A stretch of 64,000 nucleotides of DNA from Sulfurospirillum halorespirans DSM 13726 (GTDB taxonomy: Bacteria; Campylobacterota; Campylobacteria; Campylobacterales; Sulfurospirillaceae): contig NZ_CP017111.1 in assembly GCF_001723605.1 (NCBI RefSeq), positions 992,001 through 1,056,000 of the forward strand. Direction: 5' to 3'. A program made the position numbers and the translations under genes. The stretch's first letter is position 1. Every line of letters begins with the position of its first letter. The notes beneath the pieces are model-generated. The model was given only the letters and a program-made list of their open reading frames with translations. It did no database searches and had not been told where the DNA came from. This document shows positions 27,572 through 37,754 of this stretch, one piece after another.

Positions 27572-28156
27572 TTAAAAAAGCTCTTTAAGTGTTAATTGAA
27601 CTGTTTTTAACATCTCTTTACGTGTGAGATCATCACTTGTAGAGATTCCTCCAAAAAAGAGATGGTTGAGTGTCGCAACACCACAAAAACTAAAGATGCC
27701 TTCATCGGTTGTCTGTTTTAAACTTTGTGTCATTCCCGAAGCATCGTAGTACATATTAGGCGTTCCATGTGTGGTAATCATAAAACCTTTTTTGCTTGCC
27801 AATAAGCCTTCAACCATGCCTTTTTTGCTATATTGATAAGCAAACCCATACGCAAAGACACGATCAATATAGCCTTTTAAAATAGCAGGTAATCCCGTCC
27901 ACCAAAGTGGGTAGATGAGCGTGATAGCGTCGGCATTTTTGATGAACGCTTGCTCGGTTGCAATATCTTCTGGCGTATTACCACTGCGTAATTCTTTAAA
28001 GTCCACAGGGCTAAGAACGGGGTTAAATCCAAGTGCATAGAGGTTTCTTACGACAACGCTGTGACCTTTACTCTCAAGTGCTGCGACAGCACTTTCTAAA
28101 ATGGCATGATTGAAGCTATCCTCAAAGGGATGAGCATAAACGATAAGATGATTCAT
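27572..28156 (-). CDS. Flavodoxin-fold NAD(P)H:quinone oxidoreductase
   Basis: About 194 residues of the NQO/KefF/MdaB group. The start is LIVYAHPFEDSFNHAIL, followed by FMN/quinone-site motifs TLIYPLWWTGLPAILKGYIDRV and ITTHGTPNMYY. It should reduce quinones or azo/nitro compounds by two electrons in the cytoplasm. Transcribed after the marR-like gene (47 bp apart), which probably represses both. AAGGAG lies before the ATG. Confidence 0.88.
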   Translation of the reverse strand: MNHLIVYAHPFEDSFNHAILESAVAALESKGHSVVVRNLYALGFNPVLSPVDFKELRSGNTPEDIATEQAFIKNADAITLIYPLWWTGLPAILKGYIDRVFAYGFAYQYSKKGMVEGLLASKKGFMITTHGTPNMYYDASGMTQSLKQTTDEGIFSFCGVATLNHLFFGGISTSDDLTRKEMLKTVQLTLKELF

Positions 28157-28203
28157 AATAACTCCTTTTTAGTTTTATATCTAACTATTTGATGTTTAAA
28201 AAA

Positions 28204-28629
28204 TTATGACAAATTGTGCATGATCTTTTCTAAAATAGGATCGACCACGTTCATTTCTGCCTCTGAAATACCTTGAAAAATTTTAGTGTTCAGACTTTGC
28301 GAAATCTCTTGAAAATCTTTCTCAAACGCCTTGCCTTGTTCGGTTAAACGAATGTAGGTTACGCGACTGTCTGTATCACTTTTCTCTTTGAGCACATAGC
28401 CTAAAACAACCAGTTTGTCGACCAGCACGGTGATCGTTGGTTTGCTACGATGGATTTTCTCAGCGAGCTCTTTCATCGTAATGTTCTCATGACTGTAAAG
28501 AAATGACAATATTCCACCATGCGATGGCACGATGCCATAAATACCTCGTTTTTCAAGTTCTTGAATAATGAAGCGATGGGCTTTGTCTGAAATTCTGCTG
28601 ATGCGTGCAATGGTAATTCTAGGTTTCAT
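28204..28629 (-). CDS. MarR-family transcriptional regulator
   Basis: About 141 residues from ATG 28,629; other in-frame ATGs at 28,638 and 28,665 overlap the promoter. The winged helix has ITMKELAEKIHRSKPTITVLVDKLVVLGYVLKEKSDTDSRVTYIRLTEQG, including the DxR wing motif. It lies upstream of the quinone reductase on the same strand, the usual layout for a redox- or drug-responsive repressor and its target. A palindrome sits at its promoter. Confidence 0.88.
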   Translation of the reverse strand: MKPRITIARISRISDKAHRFIIQELEKRGIYGIVPSHGGILSFLYSHENITMKELAEKIHRSKPTITVLVDKLVVLGYVLKEKSDTDSRVTYIRLTEQGKAFEKDFQEISQSLNTKIFQGISEAEMNVVDPILEKIMHNLS

Positions 28630-28643
28630 GAGGAGCATTATAG

Positions 28644-28655
28644 TTAGATGTCTAA
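28644..28655. promoter_or_regulatory. Candidate MarR operator
   Basis: TTAGA-TG-TCTAA, a perfect palindrome directly upstream of the regulator start, overlapping a CTATAAT -10 on the minus strand. A related half-site, TATCTAAC, lies before the quinone reductase start near 28,180. Confidence 0.6.
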
Positions 28656-28683
28656 TAAAAATCAAGGGGAAAAAAGAAATTTA

Positions 28684-28703
28684 GGGCTTTACATGTAAAG
28701 CCC
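28684..28703. terminator. ACATGT-centred terminator hairpin after yebC
   Basis: A 20-bp perfect palindrome with GGGC arms around TTTACATGTAAA, just beyond the yebC stop on the minus strand. It is the source copy of the one at 22,574. Confidence 0.6.
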
Positions 28704-28710
28704 TACTGTG

Positions 28711-29421
28711 TTAACCAATATTCGTGTAAACTGCTTGTACGTCATCATCATCTTCGATTTTTTCGATGATTTTATCGACATCGACCATCTGCTCTTCGCT
28801 GAAGCTCACAGGATTGTTGGCGATGCGTTCCAAGTTGGCTTTGGTAAGGGTGATGCCAAGGCGATCAAAGGCAGCATTGAGCGTTCCAAAGTTGGTGTAG
28901 TCAGCATAAACCAACACAACTCCATCTTCTTCCTCAATCTCTTCAAGCCCTGCGTCGATGAGTTCAAGTTCTAGCTCTTCGATGTCCATGTCTGCTGTTT
29001 TTGCAAACTCAAAAACCGCTTTGCGAGAGAACATAAATTCGAGTGAGCCATTATTGACCATCTCTCCGCCTGCTTTTTTAAACGCGCTTTTGATGTTCGC
29101 AACACTACGTGTATTGTTGTCCGTTGCGCATTCCACAAAAAAGAGTGAACCATGAGGGCCTTTGCCTTCAAATGTGACTTCGCTAAGGGTTTGCGCATCT
29201 TTGCCAAGCGCTCGCTTAATCGCCGCATCGATGTTGTCTTTAGGCATATTTTCCGCTTTGGCGTTGAGGATCGCTGTTCTGAGTTTTGCATTGCTCTCAG
29301 GGTCTCCACCGCCTTCTTTTGCCGCCATCATAATGGTTCGGCCAAGTCTTGGAAATACGCGTGACATATTTCCCCATCGTTTCATTTTTGATGCTTTTCG
29401 GTATTCAAACGCTCTTCCCAT
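28711..29421 (-). CDS. yebC: YebC/PmpR-family regulator or translation factor
   Basis: About 236 residues starting [16 protein letters not shown], the family N-terminus, from ATG 29,421 with AAGGAAT upstream. Family blocks [21 protein letters not shown] and [15 protein letters not shown] are present. YebC proteins bind DNA as regulators or act on ribosomes stalled at proline runs. The gene stands alone, in front of the marR gene on the same strand. A broken partial copy lies at 22,603-22,820. Confidence 0.93.
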   Translation of the reverse strand: MGRAFEYRKASKMKRWGNMSRVFPRLGRTIMMAAKEGGGDPESNAKLRTAILNAKAENMPKDNIDAAIKRALGKDAQTLSEVTFEGKGPHGSLFFVECATDNNTRSVANIKSAFKKAGGEMVNNGSLEFMFSRKAVFEFAKTADMDIEELELELIDAGLEEIEEEDGVVLVYADYTNFGTLNAAFDRLGITLTKANLERIANNPVSFSEEQMVDVDKIIEKIEDDDDVQAVYTNIG

Positions 29422-29542
29422 AGGGGTCAATTCCTTGTGTCATGTTCTTAATAGTGCATTATTATAGCTTGTTTATACCTTGTTTAAAATAAGAGATTTT
29501 TCTATAATCTATCAGCAATTCACACATTCAAAGGATGGTACA

Positions 29543-30139
29543 ATGGAAAATCTTAAAAAAATTTATAAAAAACATGGCTTCGAGCTGATTTGTGTTCCCA
29601 CGCAAGAAGAAGCGCTGAGTGTCGCGATGAGTTTTATTAAGCCGCACATGAGCATCGGATTTGGCGGATCGACGACGGTCAAACAAATTGGGCTGTATGA
29701 CTATGTTACTTCTCGTAAGGACATCACACTTTTTAATCAGTACGAAGCGGGCATCAGCATGGAAGAAAATAGCGATCGAAGGCATAAAGGCATTCTCGCA
29801 GATCTTTACATCACGAGTACCAATGCCCTGACAAAAAATGGGGAACTCGTCAATGCCGATGGCAGTGGAAACAGGGTCGCTGCACAGATTTTTGGGCCTA
29901 AAAAGGTGCTGATTATCGCAGGCATCAATAAACTGGTTGAAAACGTGGAAGAGGGATTTGCACGCATTCGCGATGTGGCAAGCCCTAAGAACATTGAGCG
30001 CATGAATAACCTTGCCATCAGTATGGGAAAAGAGCCACGCCATAACATGAGTAACATCGGTCGAAAATTCGCCTACATCAACGGCGATGACGAAGGGCGC
30101 ACGACGATTATTTTGGTGGATGAGGAGCTTGGTTATTAA
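29543..30139 (+). CDS. LUD-domain protein (LutC/YkgG-like)
   Basis: About 198 residues from ATG 29,543, with AAAGGAT upstream. Family blocks are visible: IGFGGSTTVKQIGLYDYV, ADLYITSTNALTKNGELVNADGSGNRVA, GPKKVLIIAGINKLV and a C-terminal catalytic-like strand IILVDEELGY. LutC-type proteins take part in lactate oxidation complexes, but this gene has no lutA or lutB neighbour. Function is uncertain. Confidence 0.82.
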   Translation: MENLKKIYKKHGFELICVPTQEEALSVAMSFIKPHMSIGFGGSTTVKQIGLYDYVTSRKDITLFNQYEAGISMEENSDRRHKGILADLYITSTNALTKNGELVNADGSGNRVAAQIFGPKKVLIIAGINKLVENVEEGFARIRDVASPKNIERMNNLAISMGKEPRHNMSNIGRKFAYINGDDEGRTTIILVDEELGY

Positions 30140-30321
30140 AATGCTTCGCAGGGAAACATTTTACATGTAAAGCAGTAATGGTGTGACTTTTTTAGATTCT
30201 CCAAGGAAATTTGCATTAAAGTAAAAGTATAAGAAGTTTAGTAAGCCCCACACATTAAAATAAGACTAATGGGGCTTAATACCTCTTTGATGTAATATCA
30301 AAATTTCATAAGGAGTCATTG

Positions 30322-31263
30322 ATGAAGAAATCACTTTTAGTAGGTGCAGCGGCTGTATGTTTGAGCGTTTCCGTGTATGCGGCAGAGTTTATCAACGTTT
30401 TGACGGGTGGAACGAGTGGGATTTATTATCCTCTTGGTGTCGCACTGTCGCAAATGTATGCCAAAGCGATTCCCGATTCTAAAACAGCGGTTCAAGCAAC
30501 CAAGGCGAGTGTCGAAAACCTCAATCTTCTCCAAGCAGGACGAGGCGAGGCGGGCATCTCTTTAGGCGATTCGTTCTCCGACGCGTACAAAGGCGATGCA
30601 GATGCTGGCTTTAAAGCACCACTCGATAAGCTTCGTACCATTTCAGCCCTTTATCCCAACTACATTCACTTTGTAGCCGCCGCCGATTCTGGCATCAAGT
30701 CATTTGCCGACATCAAAGGCAAACGCATCTCTGTCGGTGCTCCAAAATCAGGTACCGCTTTGAATTCTAAAAAGATTTTGGAAGCCGCAGGCATTAACTA
30801 CAAAGACTTCTCCAAAGTTGAGTACCTCTCCTACGCAGAATCCGTTGAGTTAATGAAAAATAGACAGCTTGATGTCACATTGCTCTCTTCAGGTGCAGGC
30901 GTTGCCGCCCTTCGCGATCTTGCGACGTCACAAAAAGTCGTTTTCTTGACGATTCCTGAAGAGATTGTCAAAAAAATCGATGATCCAGCGTACCAAGTGG
31001 GCATCATTCCTGCCAATACCTATGAAGGTCAAACAGCGGATGTTAAAACCGTTTCCGTTCAAAACTTCCTTGTCACACACTCTGGTGTTTCGGAGCAAAC
31101 AGTTTACACGATGACCAAAACGATGTTTGAAAACTTAGATCAAATGGTTGCAGCGCACGCCGCAGCAAAGGGCATTAGCTTAGAAAATGCTGCAAAAAAT
31201 CCTCCTGCACCATTGCACCCAGGCGCTGAGCGTTACTATAAAGAAGTGGGTATTTTAAAATAA
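30322..31263 (+). CDS. TAXI-family TRAP transporter solute-binding protein
   Basis: About 313 residues with a signal peptide ending near VYAA. The mature start EFINVLTGGTSGIYYPLGVALSQMY is the TAXI signature, followed by VSVGAPKSGTALNS-like binding-site sequence. It captures a substrate in the periplasm and passes it to the permease encoded next. AAGGAG lies before ATG 30,322. It forms an operon with the fused permease and a DUF1850 gene. The substrate is unknown; glutamate and related acids are known for some members. Confidence 0.92.
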   Translation: MKKSLLVGAAAVCLSVSVYAAEFINVLTGGTSGIYYPLGVALSQMYAKAIPDSKTAVQATKASVENLNLLQAGRGEAGISLGDSFSDAYKGDADAGFKAPLDKLRTISALYPNYIHFVAAADSGIKSFADIKGKRISVGAPKSGTALNSKKILEAAGINYKDFSKVEYLSYAESVELMKNRQLDVTLLSSGAGVAALRDLATSQKVVFLTIPEEIVKKIDDPAYQVGIIPANTYEGQTADVKTVSVQNFLVTHSGVSEQTVYTMTKTMFENLDQMVAAHAAAKGISLENAAKNPPAPLHPGAERYYKEVGILK

Positions 31264-31297
31264 ACGTGAAGTTTTATCAAACATGTAAGGAATAAGT

Positions 31298-33364
31298 ATG
31301 TCTGCCTTAATAAACGAGGAAGTCCACGAAGAGACTTCCGATTTTGAAGAACACGGTCACCAGCGTCAACTTGTAGGTTGGGCATCGCGCTTGATGATGG
31401 CTGGAGCGCTCGCTTTTTCTGCCTATCAGATCTCTGTTGCGGCGTTTCACCCATTTTCCAGTTTGATTATTAGAGCTTTACATGTAAGCTTTTTGGTCTT
31501 CTTGATTTTTATGCTTTACCCTGCCACTTCAAAAGGGCGTACACAGCAAAGCATCCCTTGGTATGACCTTTTGCTCTCCTTTTTTGGCTTTGCCCTTGGC
31601 TTTTACCATCTCGTTTTTGAAGCAGACCTCATTGAACGCTCAGGCGATCCGACAACGATGGATCTTTTTGTGGCAACGGCGGCAAGCATCTTGGTCTTTG
31701 AAGCGGCACGTCGTGTTGTGGGTTGGGCACTGACGCTTGTGTGTGGACTGTTCTTGGCGTATGGCTTTTTGGGGCAATATCTGCCGCTTTCCATCGCGCA
31801 TCGCGGTTTTGGGTTTGACCAGATCGTGAGTCAACTCTACCTTGGAAGTGATGGTATTTTGGGCACACCAACACTGGTTTCAGCTACGTACATCTTTTTG
31901 TTCATTCTTTTTGGAACGTTTTTGGAACATGCAGGGATGATTCGCCTCTTCAATGCCCTTGCGCTTGGCCTGGTTGGTCGCGCGCAAGGAGGTCCTGCAA
32001 AAGTTGCGGTTATCTCTTCTGGGCTTATGGGAACGATCTCTGGCTCAGGCGTTGCCAATGTCTTAACCGTTGGTCAATTTACGATTCCGTTAATGAAACG
32101 CTTTGGCTACACCTCTGTTTTTGCAGGAGCTGTTGAAGCGACCGCTTCGATGGGTGGGCAAATTATGCCTCCTGTTATGGGTGCAGTGGCGTTCATTATG
32201 GCGGAGACGCTCAATGTTCCCTATTCGGACATCGTGATGGCGGCGATTATCCCTGCGATGCTTTACTATTTCACTGCATTTTGGATGGTGCATCTTGAAG
32301 CAGGGCGTTTGAAACTTTTAGGTATCCCAGCCGATCAATGTCCTAATCCTTGGAAAGAGTTAAAAAATAGTTGGTATTTAGCCCTTCCTTTGGCGGCGTT
32401 GGTCTATATGCTTTTTCATGGCTTTACCCCGATGTTTGCAGGTATGATGGGCTTAACGCTGACGTCTGTGCTTATTTTAGGTGCCGCGATTGCGGTGCGT
32501 ATTTCTCAAACAGCACTGCGGTATGTCTTTTGGTTTGCACTTGGTCTTAGTGCGGCTTCGTTTATCGAGTGGGGCATTGTGCCTGTAATGGGTGTTATCG
32601 TCATTTTGGTGCTTCTTAACTTTGTGGTTCAAGGTGGACGCGATACGCTTCGGACGATGAAAACAGCCCTCATTGATGGGGCGAAACAAGCTCTTGGCGT
32701 GGGAATCGCATGTGCGATCGTGGGTGTCATCATCGGTGTATTAACACTTACAGGTGCGGCATCGAATTTTGCAGGGTTTATTTTGGAAGTGGGCGAGAAG
32801 AGTCTCTTTTTATCCTTACTTCTGACGATGGTAGCGTGTTTGATCTTGGGTATGGGCATTCCGACCATTCCGAATTACATCATCACGAGCTCCATCGCAG
32901 CGCCTGCACTTTTGAAACTGGGCGTTCCACTCATTGTGAGTCACATGTTCGTTTTTTACTTTGGCATTATGGCAGACCTCACGCCTCCAGTTGCGCTTGC
33001 TGCTTTTGCGGCGGCTTCCATCGCTAAAGCTTCTGCGATGAAAATCGGCTTTAAAGCAACGCAAATTGCTGTTGCAGGCTTTGTTGTACCGTTTATGGCG
33101 GTGTACGATCCAGCCTTAATGATGCAAGGTGATCCGACATGGATCGCGGTTGTTTATATCGTGGTGAAAGCGCTGCTTGCTATTTTCTTATGGGGATGTG
33201 CGGCGATTGGGTATCTGTGGTCACCGCTTCCTATGTTTGAGCGTGTGTTTGCTGCGTGCTCAGCGGCACTTTTGGTCGCGGCGATTCCTTTAACCGATCA
33301 GATTGGATTTGTGTTAGGGGTTATGTTTATCGCGTGGAATGGGTGGAAAAACCGTAAGCGATGA
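31298..33364 (+). CDS. TRAP transporter fused 4TM/12TM permease
   Basis: About 688 residues with many membrane helices. The N-terminal part corresponds to DctQ, and the larger C-terminal part to DctM with blocks GLMGTISGSGVANVLTVGQFTIP, ATASMGGQIMPPVMGAVAF and LGMGIPTIPNYII. It imports the TAXI-bound substrate using an ion gradient. Its stop overlaps the DUF1850 start as ATGA. Confidence 0.94.
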   Translation: MSALINEEVHEETSDFEEHGHQRQLVGWASRLMMAGALAFSAYQISVAAFHPFSSLIIRALHVSFLVFLIFMLYPATSKGRTQQSIPWYDLLLSFFGFALGFYHLVFEADLIERSGDPTTMDLFVATAASILVFEAARRVVGWALTLVCGLFLAYGFLGQYLPLSIAHRGFGFDQIVSQLYLGSDGILGTPTLVSATYIFLFILFGTFLEHAGMIRLFNALALGLVGRAQGGPAKVAVISSGLMGTISGSGVANVLTVGQFTIPLMKRFGYTSVFAGAVEATASMGGQIMPPVMGAVAFIMAETLNVPYSDIVMAAIIPAMLYYFTAFWMVHLEAGRLKLLGIPADQCPNPWKELKNSWYLALPLAALVYMLFHGFTPMFAGMMGLTLTSVLILGAAIAVRISQTALRYVFWFALGLSAASFIEWGIVPVMGVIVILVLLNFVVQGGRDTLRTMKTALIDGAKQALGVGIACAIVGVIIGVLTLTGAASNFAGFILEVGEKSLFLSLLLTMVACLILGMGIPTIPNYIITSSIAAPALLKLGVPLIVSHMFVFYFGIMADLTPPVALAAFAAASIAKASAMKIGFKATQIAVAGFVVPFMAVYDPALMMQGDPTWIAVVYIVVKALLAIFLWGCAAIGYLWSPLPMFERVFAACSAALLVAAIPLTDQIGFVLGVMFIAWNGWKNRKR

Positions 33365-33738
33365 TGTCATTGTGTCTTAGTTCAGGAGCAGTCACAGTGA
33401 GCTTGTTCCTGAACTCTTTTACCCTTGCATGGATGCACTCGGTCGAGAAAATTCGCTGGGAAGAGCAGTGGAAAATCGAGGGAAAATCTTTACATGTAAT
33501 CTCTGCCAGTGTGCGCGGAAGTGGCGCAGGGATGGAACCGCCACCTGATGCTGTTTTTAAAGAGGGCGCTTGGCACTACACGCCGCATGTTCCACCACTT
33601 CAAGAGCTTCGTTTGGCGCATTCTCCTTTTACAACGGAGTACGAGCTCTGTTTTGATGGCAGATGCACACCGCTCAATGAGCTCTTCTTAACGCTTCCTT
33701 CCATCGACACTATTGTTCTTGAAGCCTGCGAACGCTAG
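33361..33738 (+). CDS. DUF1850 protein linked to TAXI-TRAP transport
   Basis: About 125 residues with an N-terminal hydrophobic segment and the DUF1850 blocks FTLAWMHSVEKIRWEE, RGSGAGMEPPPDA and LCFDGRCTPL. The family is repeatedly found beside TAXI-TRAP permeases, as here with an overlapping start codon. It probably assists the transporter at the membrane; its molecular role is not known. Confidence 0.85.
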   Translation: MMSLCLSSGAVTVSLFLNSFTLAWMHSVEKIRWEEQWKIEGKSLHVISASVRGSGAGMEPPPDAVFKEGAWHYTPHVPPLQELRLAHSPFTTEYELCFDGRCTPLNELFLTLPSIDTIVLEACER

Positions 33739-33777
33739 AATAGCGCCATTATTTTCTTACATGTAAGGTTTTTCCTC

Positions 33778-34611
33778 TTGAAATCAGAATTCAAAAATTA
33801 CAGTTATATTTTCTTAGGTTCGCTCTTCTTGAGCTTTGGTGTGGTGGCTCTGTTTATTCCCAATGCGTTGGTAACGGGTGGCACATCGGGTATGGCACTT
33901 TTGGGGCATTACCTTTTCAAACTGCCCGTGGGTGTGCTTATGATCGCGATTAATGTCCCACTGCTTTTCTTGGGCACCAAATACTTTGGCAAGCATTTTA
34001 CCCTTCGTAGTATCATCGCGATCGGATTTACCTCTGTGTGTATTGACTTCATGGTTGAATTCTTACATGTAAACGCTCTCAGCCACGATGTGATTTTAGC
34101 ATCGATCTTTGGTGGTATTGCGGTTGGCATTGGTTTAGGATTTATTTTAAGCGGTCATGCTTCCGCAGGTGGTTCTACCATTATCGCCAAAATCGTCGCG
34201 TCAAAGACGAGCATCAAAGCCTCTTCGGTAATGCTTTTTATCGATATGCTCGTGATCCTTGCGATTGCGTTTATCTCTCAAAACATTGACTTAGCGCTTT
34301 GGAGTTTGGTGAGCATTTATATCAGCGCGAAGAGTATCGATATGTTTTTAACGCGCGGTCCTTCTAAAAAAGTGGTGCACATCGTCTCTACAAAAATCGA
34401 AGAACTCTGTGCTCAAATCGTGCCACTGCTAGGGAAAAATGGAACGATTGTTGAAGGAAATGGCATCTTTGAGCATGAAAACAAACGCATGATCTTTTTG
34501 GTCGTCGAAAATCGTAAAATTCCGATGCTCAAAGAGCTGATCCAAACTGCGGATAAAGAAGCATTTATGGTGGTGATGGAAGCCTCAGAGTTGTTGGGGC
34601 GAGGGCATTAA
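33778..34611 (+). CDS. YitT-family membrane protein with DUF2179 domain
   Basis: About 277 residues starting at TTG 33,778; no in-frame ATG precedes the first helix and TAAGG lies 9 nt upstream. Five or six membrane helices show the family pattern VTGGTSGMALLGHYLFKLPVGVLMIAINVPLLFLG and LSGHASAGGSTIIAKIV. The soluble C-terminal DUF2179 domain contains KNGTIVEGNGIF. Function is not established. The end overlaps the convergent porin-like gene by 4 bp. Confidence 0.85.
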   Translation: MKSEFKNYSYIFLGSLFLSFGVVALFIPNALVTGGTSGMALLGHYLFKLPVGVLMIAINVPLLFLGTKYFGKHFTLRSIIAIGFTSVCIDFMVEFLHVNALSHDVILASIFGGIAVGIGLGFILSGHASAGGSTIIAKIVASKTSIKASSVMLFIDMLVILAIAFISQNIDLALWSLVSIYISAKSIDMFLTRGPSKKVVHIVSTKIEELCAQIVPLLGKNGTIVEGNGIFEHENKRMIFLVVENRKIPMLKELIQTADKEAFMVVMEASELLGRGH

Positions 34612-35387
34612 AACTTACTTTTGAAGTTGATGCTGAACTGATCGTTTTGTTTATCTTGTCCTGTTTTATCAAAAGCGACGCCTAGATTGAACCCTTTAGA
34701 AATTTCATTGAGCTGAAAGTTACTGTACACGCCCGTGTAAGAGAGATTGGTTTGCACTTCACTGGCTACAACATAGCGAGAGCCTAGCGTAATGTCTTTG
34801 CGAGGCGAGTAGTTTAGATCAACCGCGTACGCTTCTGTATTGGGTGTGTAGTTGTTGGAGCTGAGCACCGAAGAGGTTGGAAGAAGATGATCTTTCCCAT
34901 CCAAATCACCATTCGCACTATGACTGCCTTCTAGCACCTTTGAATACGCAACATAACTTCCAAAATTTTCATAATTCACCTGCGCTTTAACCCCAAAGGC
35001 ATTGGTCGTTTCAATACTACTTTGCTCCACACTTTGACGATACGTATCGGCATAATAGTTGGCTCTTAGTTTATACCCAATATCGTCTGCTCTGCCATCA
35101 TAAAGTGCTTCCGTGTAATAGATAGTGTTATCGGTACTGCTTTGGCGTGTTTCAGTTGCAAACGATTGGGTCGCGACTTCGAGTCGTACGCCCTCCACGG
35201 GAGCCGTTTTGTAGTGAAAAAGAATTTTTTGAGTTTTGGTACTCGAAAAGGGACTCTCTTCGTCGCTTGCTTCATTGGAATTGGCATTGATTTTATGCGT
35301 TAGATTGCCATCAAGGAGTGCGTCCATCAATGAATCAGCGGCAAATAAGGAAGATAAAAAGATGAGAAGGAGGGTAAGTTTTTTCAT
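34608..35387 (-). CDS. Small OprD-like porin or outer-membrane beta-barrel
   Basis: About 259 residues with signal peptide (MKKLTLLLIFLSSLFAA), then DSLMDALLDGNLTHKINAN as in Campylobacterota porins. Ends in SINFKSKF with C-terminal Phe. It is much shorter than the 399-residue porin at 5,083 and lacks the central strands, so it may be a shortened barrel that still closes, or an ancestral truncation. An ACATGT palindrome lies upstream near 35,419. Confidence 0.72.
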   Translation of the reverse strand: MKKLTLLLIFLSSLFAADSLMDALLDGNLTHKINANSNEASDEESPFSSTKTQKILFHYKTAPVEGVRLEVATQSFATETRQSSTDNTIYYTEALYDGRADDIGYKLRANYYADTYRQSVEQSSIETTNAFGVKAQVNYENFGSYVAYSKVLEGSHSANGDLDGKDHLLPTSSVLSSNNYTPNTEAYAVDLNYSPRKDITLGSRYVVASEVQTNLSYTGVYSNFQLNEISKGFNLGVAFDKTGQDKQNDQFSINFKSKF

Positions 35388-35445
35388 GATGTGTGAAAGC
35401 GTAAAGCCACCGAGATGGCTTTACATGTAAAGCAGGAGGGAATGA

Positions 35446-37101
<1,656 letters not shown>

Positions 37102-37113
37102 TTATATGATTGA

Positions 37114-37380
37114 TTATAAAACGCCAAGAATGTCGTCGATAGTCATCACCACGTAGGTTTTGCCATCAAGCGTAAGCTCTGTACCTGCATATTTTGCAAA
37201 AACAACCTTATCACCAACACTTACAAGTCCTTTTTCTTCAACTTTAGGACTGACTGCTCTAACAATACCGCTAAGAGGTTTTTCTTTGGCATTGTCAGGA
37301 ATGATAATACCTGATGCTGTTTTCGTAGCTTCTTCGACTCTTTCAAGAAGTACACGTTTTCCAAGTGGTTTGAAAGTCAT
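37114..37380 (-). CDS. groS: Co-chaperonin GroES
   Basis: An 88-residue chaperonin 10 with [27 protein letters not shown] and the C-terminal DILGVL. It caps the GroEL ring. It is the first gene of the groESL operon, with the start codon 24 bp downstream of the CIRCE inverted repeat. Confidence 0.98.
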   Translation of the reverse strand: MTFKPLGKRVLLERVEEATKTASGIIIPDNAKEKPLSGIVRAVSPKVEEKGLVSVGDKVVFAKYAGTELTLDGKTYVVMTIDDILGVL

Positions 37381-37404
37381 TTGTATGTCCTTTTGACTAA
37401 AATT

Positions 37405-37431
37405 TTAGCACTCGTTTGTTTCGAGTGACAA
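37405..37431. promoter_or_regulatory. CIRCE operator for HrcA
   Basis: TTAGCACTC, a 9-nt spacer and GAGTGACAA; the consensus is TTAGCACTC-N9-GAGTGCTAA, so two positions differ in the second arm. It lies directly upstream of groES, the standard target of the HrcA heat-shock repressor. Confidence 0.92.
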
Positions 37432-37590
37432 AATTTTACACAAATACCGCTCAAAAGTCAAGAAAAAAGCGGTAAAAGTTTAGTCTGATATACTCAATGT
37501 TTTCAGCTTTTTTTCATGTTTTACGTAATACGCTATAATTAACCAAAGTATAAGTTTTATGACTATATAATGCCAACCTCTTTTAACCAT

Positions 37591-37667
37591 GTCAAGGTAG
37601 CTCAGCTGGTTAGAGCGCTGGTCTCATAAGCCGGAGGTCGAGGGTTCGAGTCCCTCTCTTGACACCA
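37591..37667 (+). tRNA. tRNA-Met (CAU anticodon)
   Basis: 77 nt including an encoded CCA. The acceptor stem pairs GTCAAGG with TCTTGAC (one G-U). The D-loop is AGCTCAGCTGGTTAGAGC, the anticodon loop CTCATAA, and the T-arm GAGGGTTCGAGTCCCTC. The first base pair is matched, so it is not the initiator type. CAU could also be tRNA-Ile2 if lysidine-modified. Its 3' half is the integration target of the island and is repeated at 58,626. Confidence 0.93.
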
Positions 37668-37669
37668 CT
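37623..37669. repeat. Left attachment site (attL) in tRNA-Met
   Basis: 47 bp from the anticodon loop (CTCATAAGCC) through CCA and the bases CT. It is identical to 58,626-58,672 except for one T/C difference in the T-arm. Integration regenerates a complete tRNA on this side. Confidence 0.92.
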
Positions 37670-37734
37670 CCTAATCCCTAAATATAGGGTTTTTCAATAC
37701 AATACAAACATATTTCAAGCTCTTAAAGATTCAA

Positions 37735-37754
37735 GTGTCACCTAAACTGTCACC
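37735..37754. repeat. Integrase arm-type repeat, left end
   Basis: Two TGTCACC units 12 bp apart, with one differing base between this 20-bp box and the box at 58,521-58,540. It lies 65 bp inside the left att repeat and overlaps the integrase stop. Likely recombinase binding sites. Confidence 0.6.
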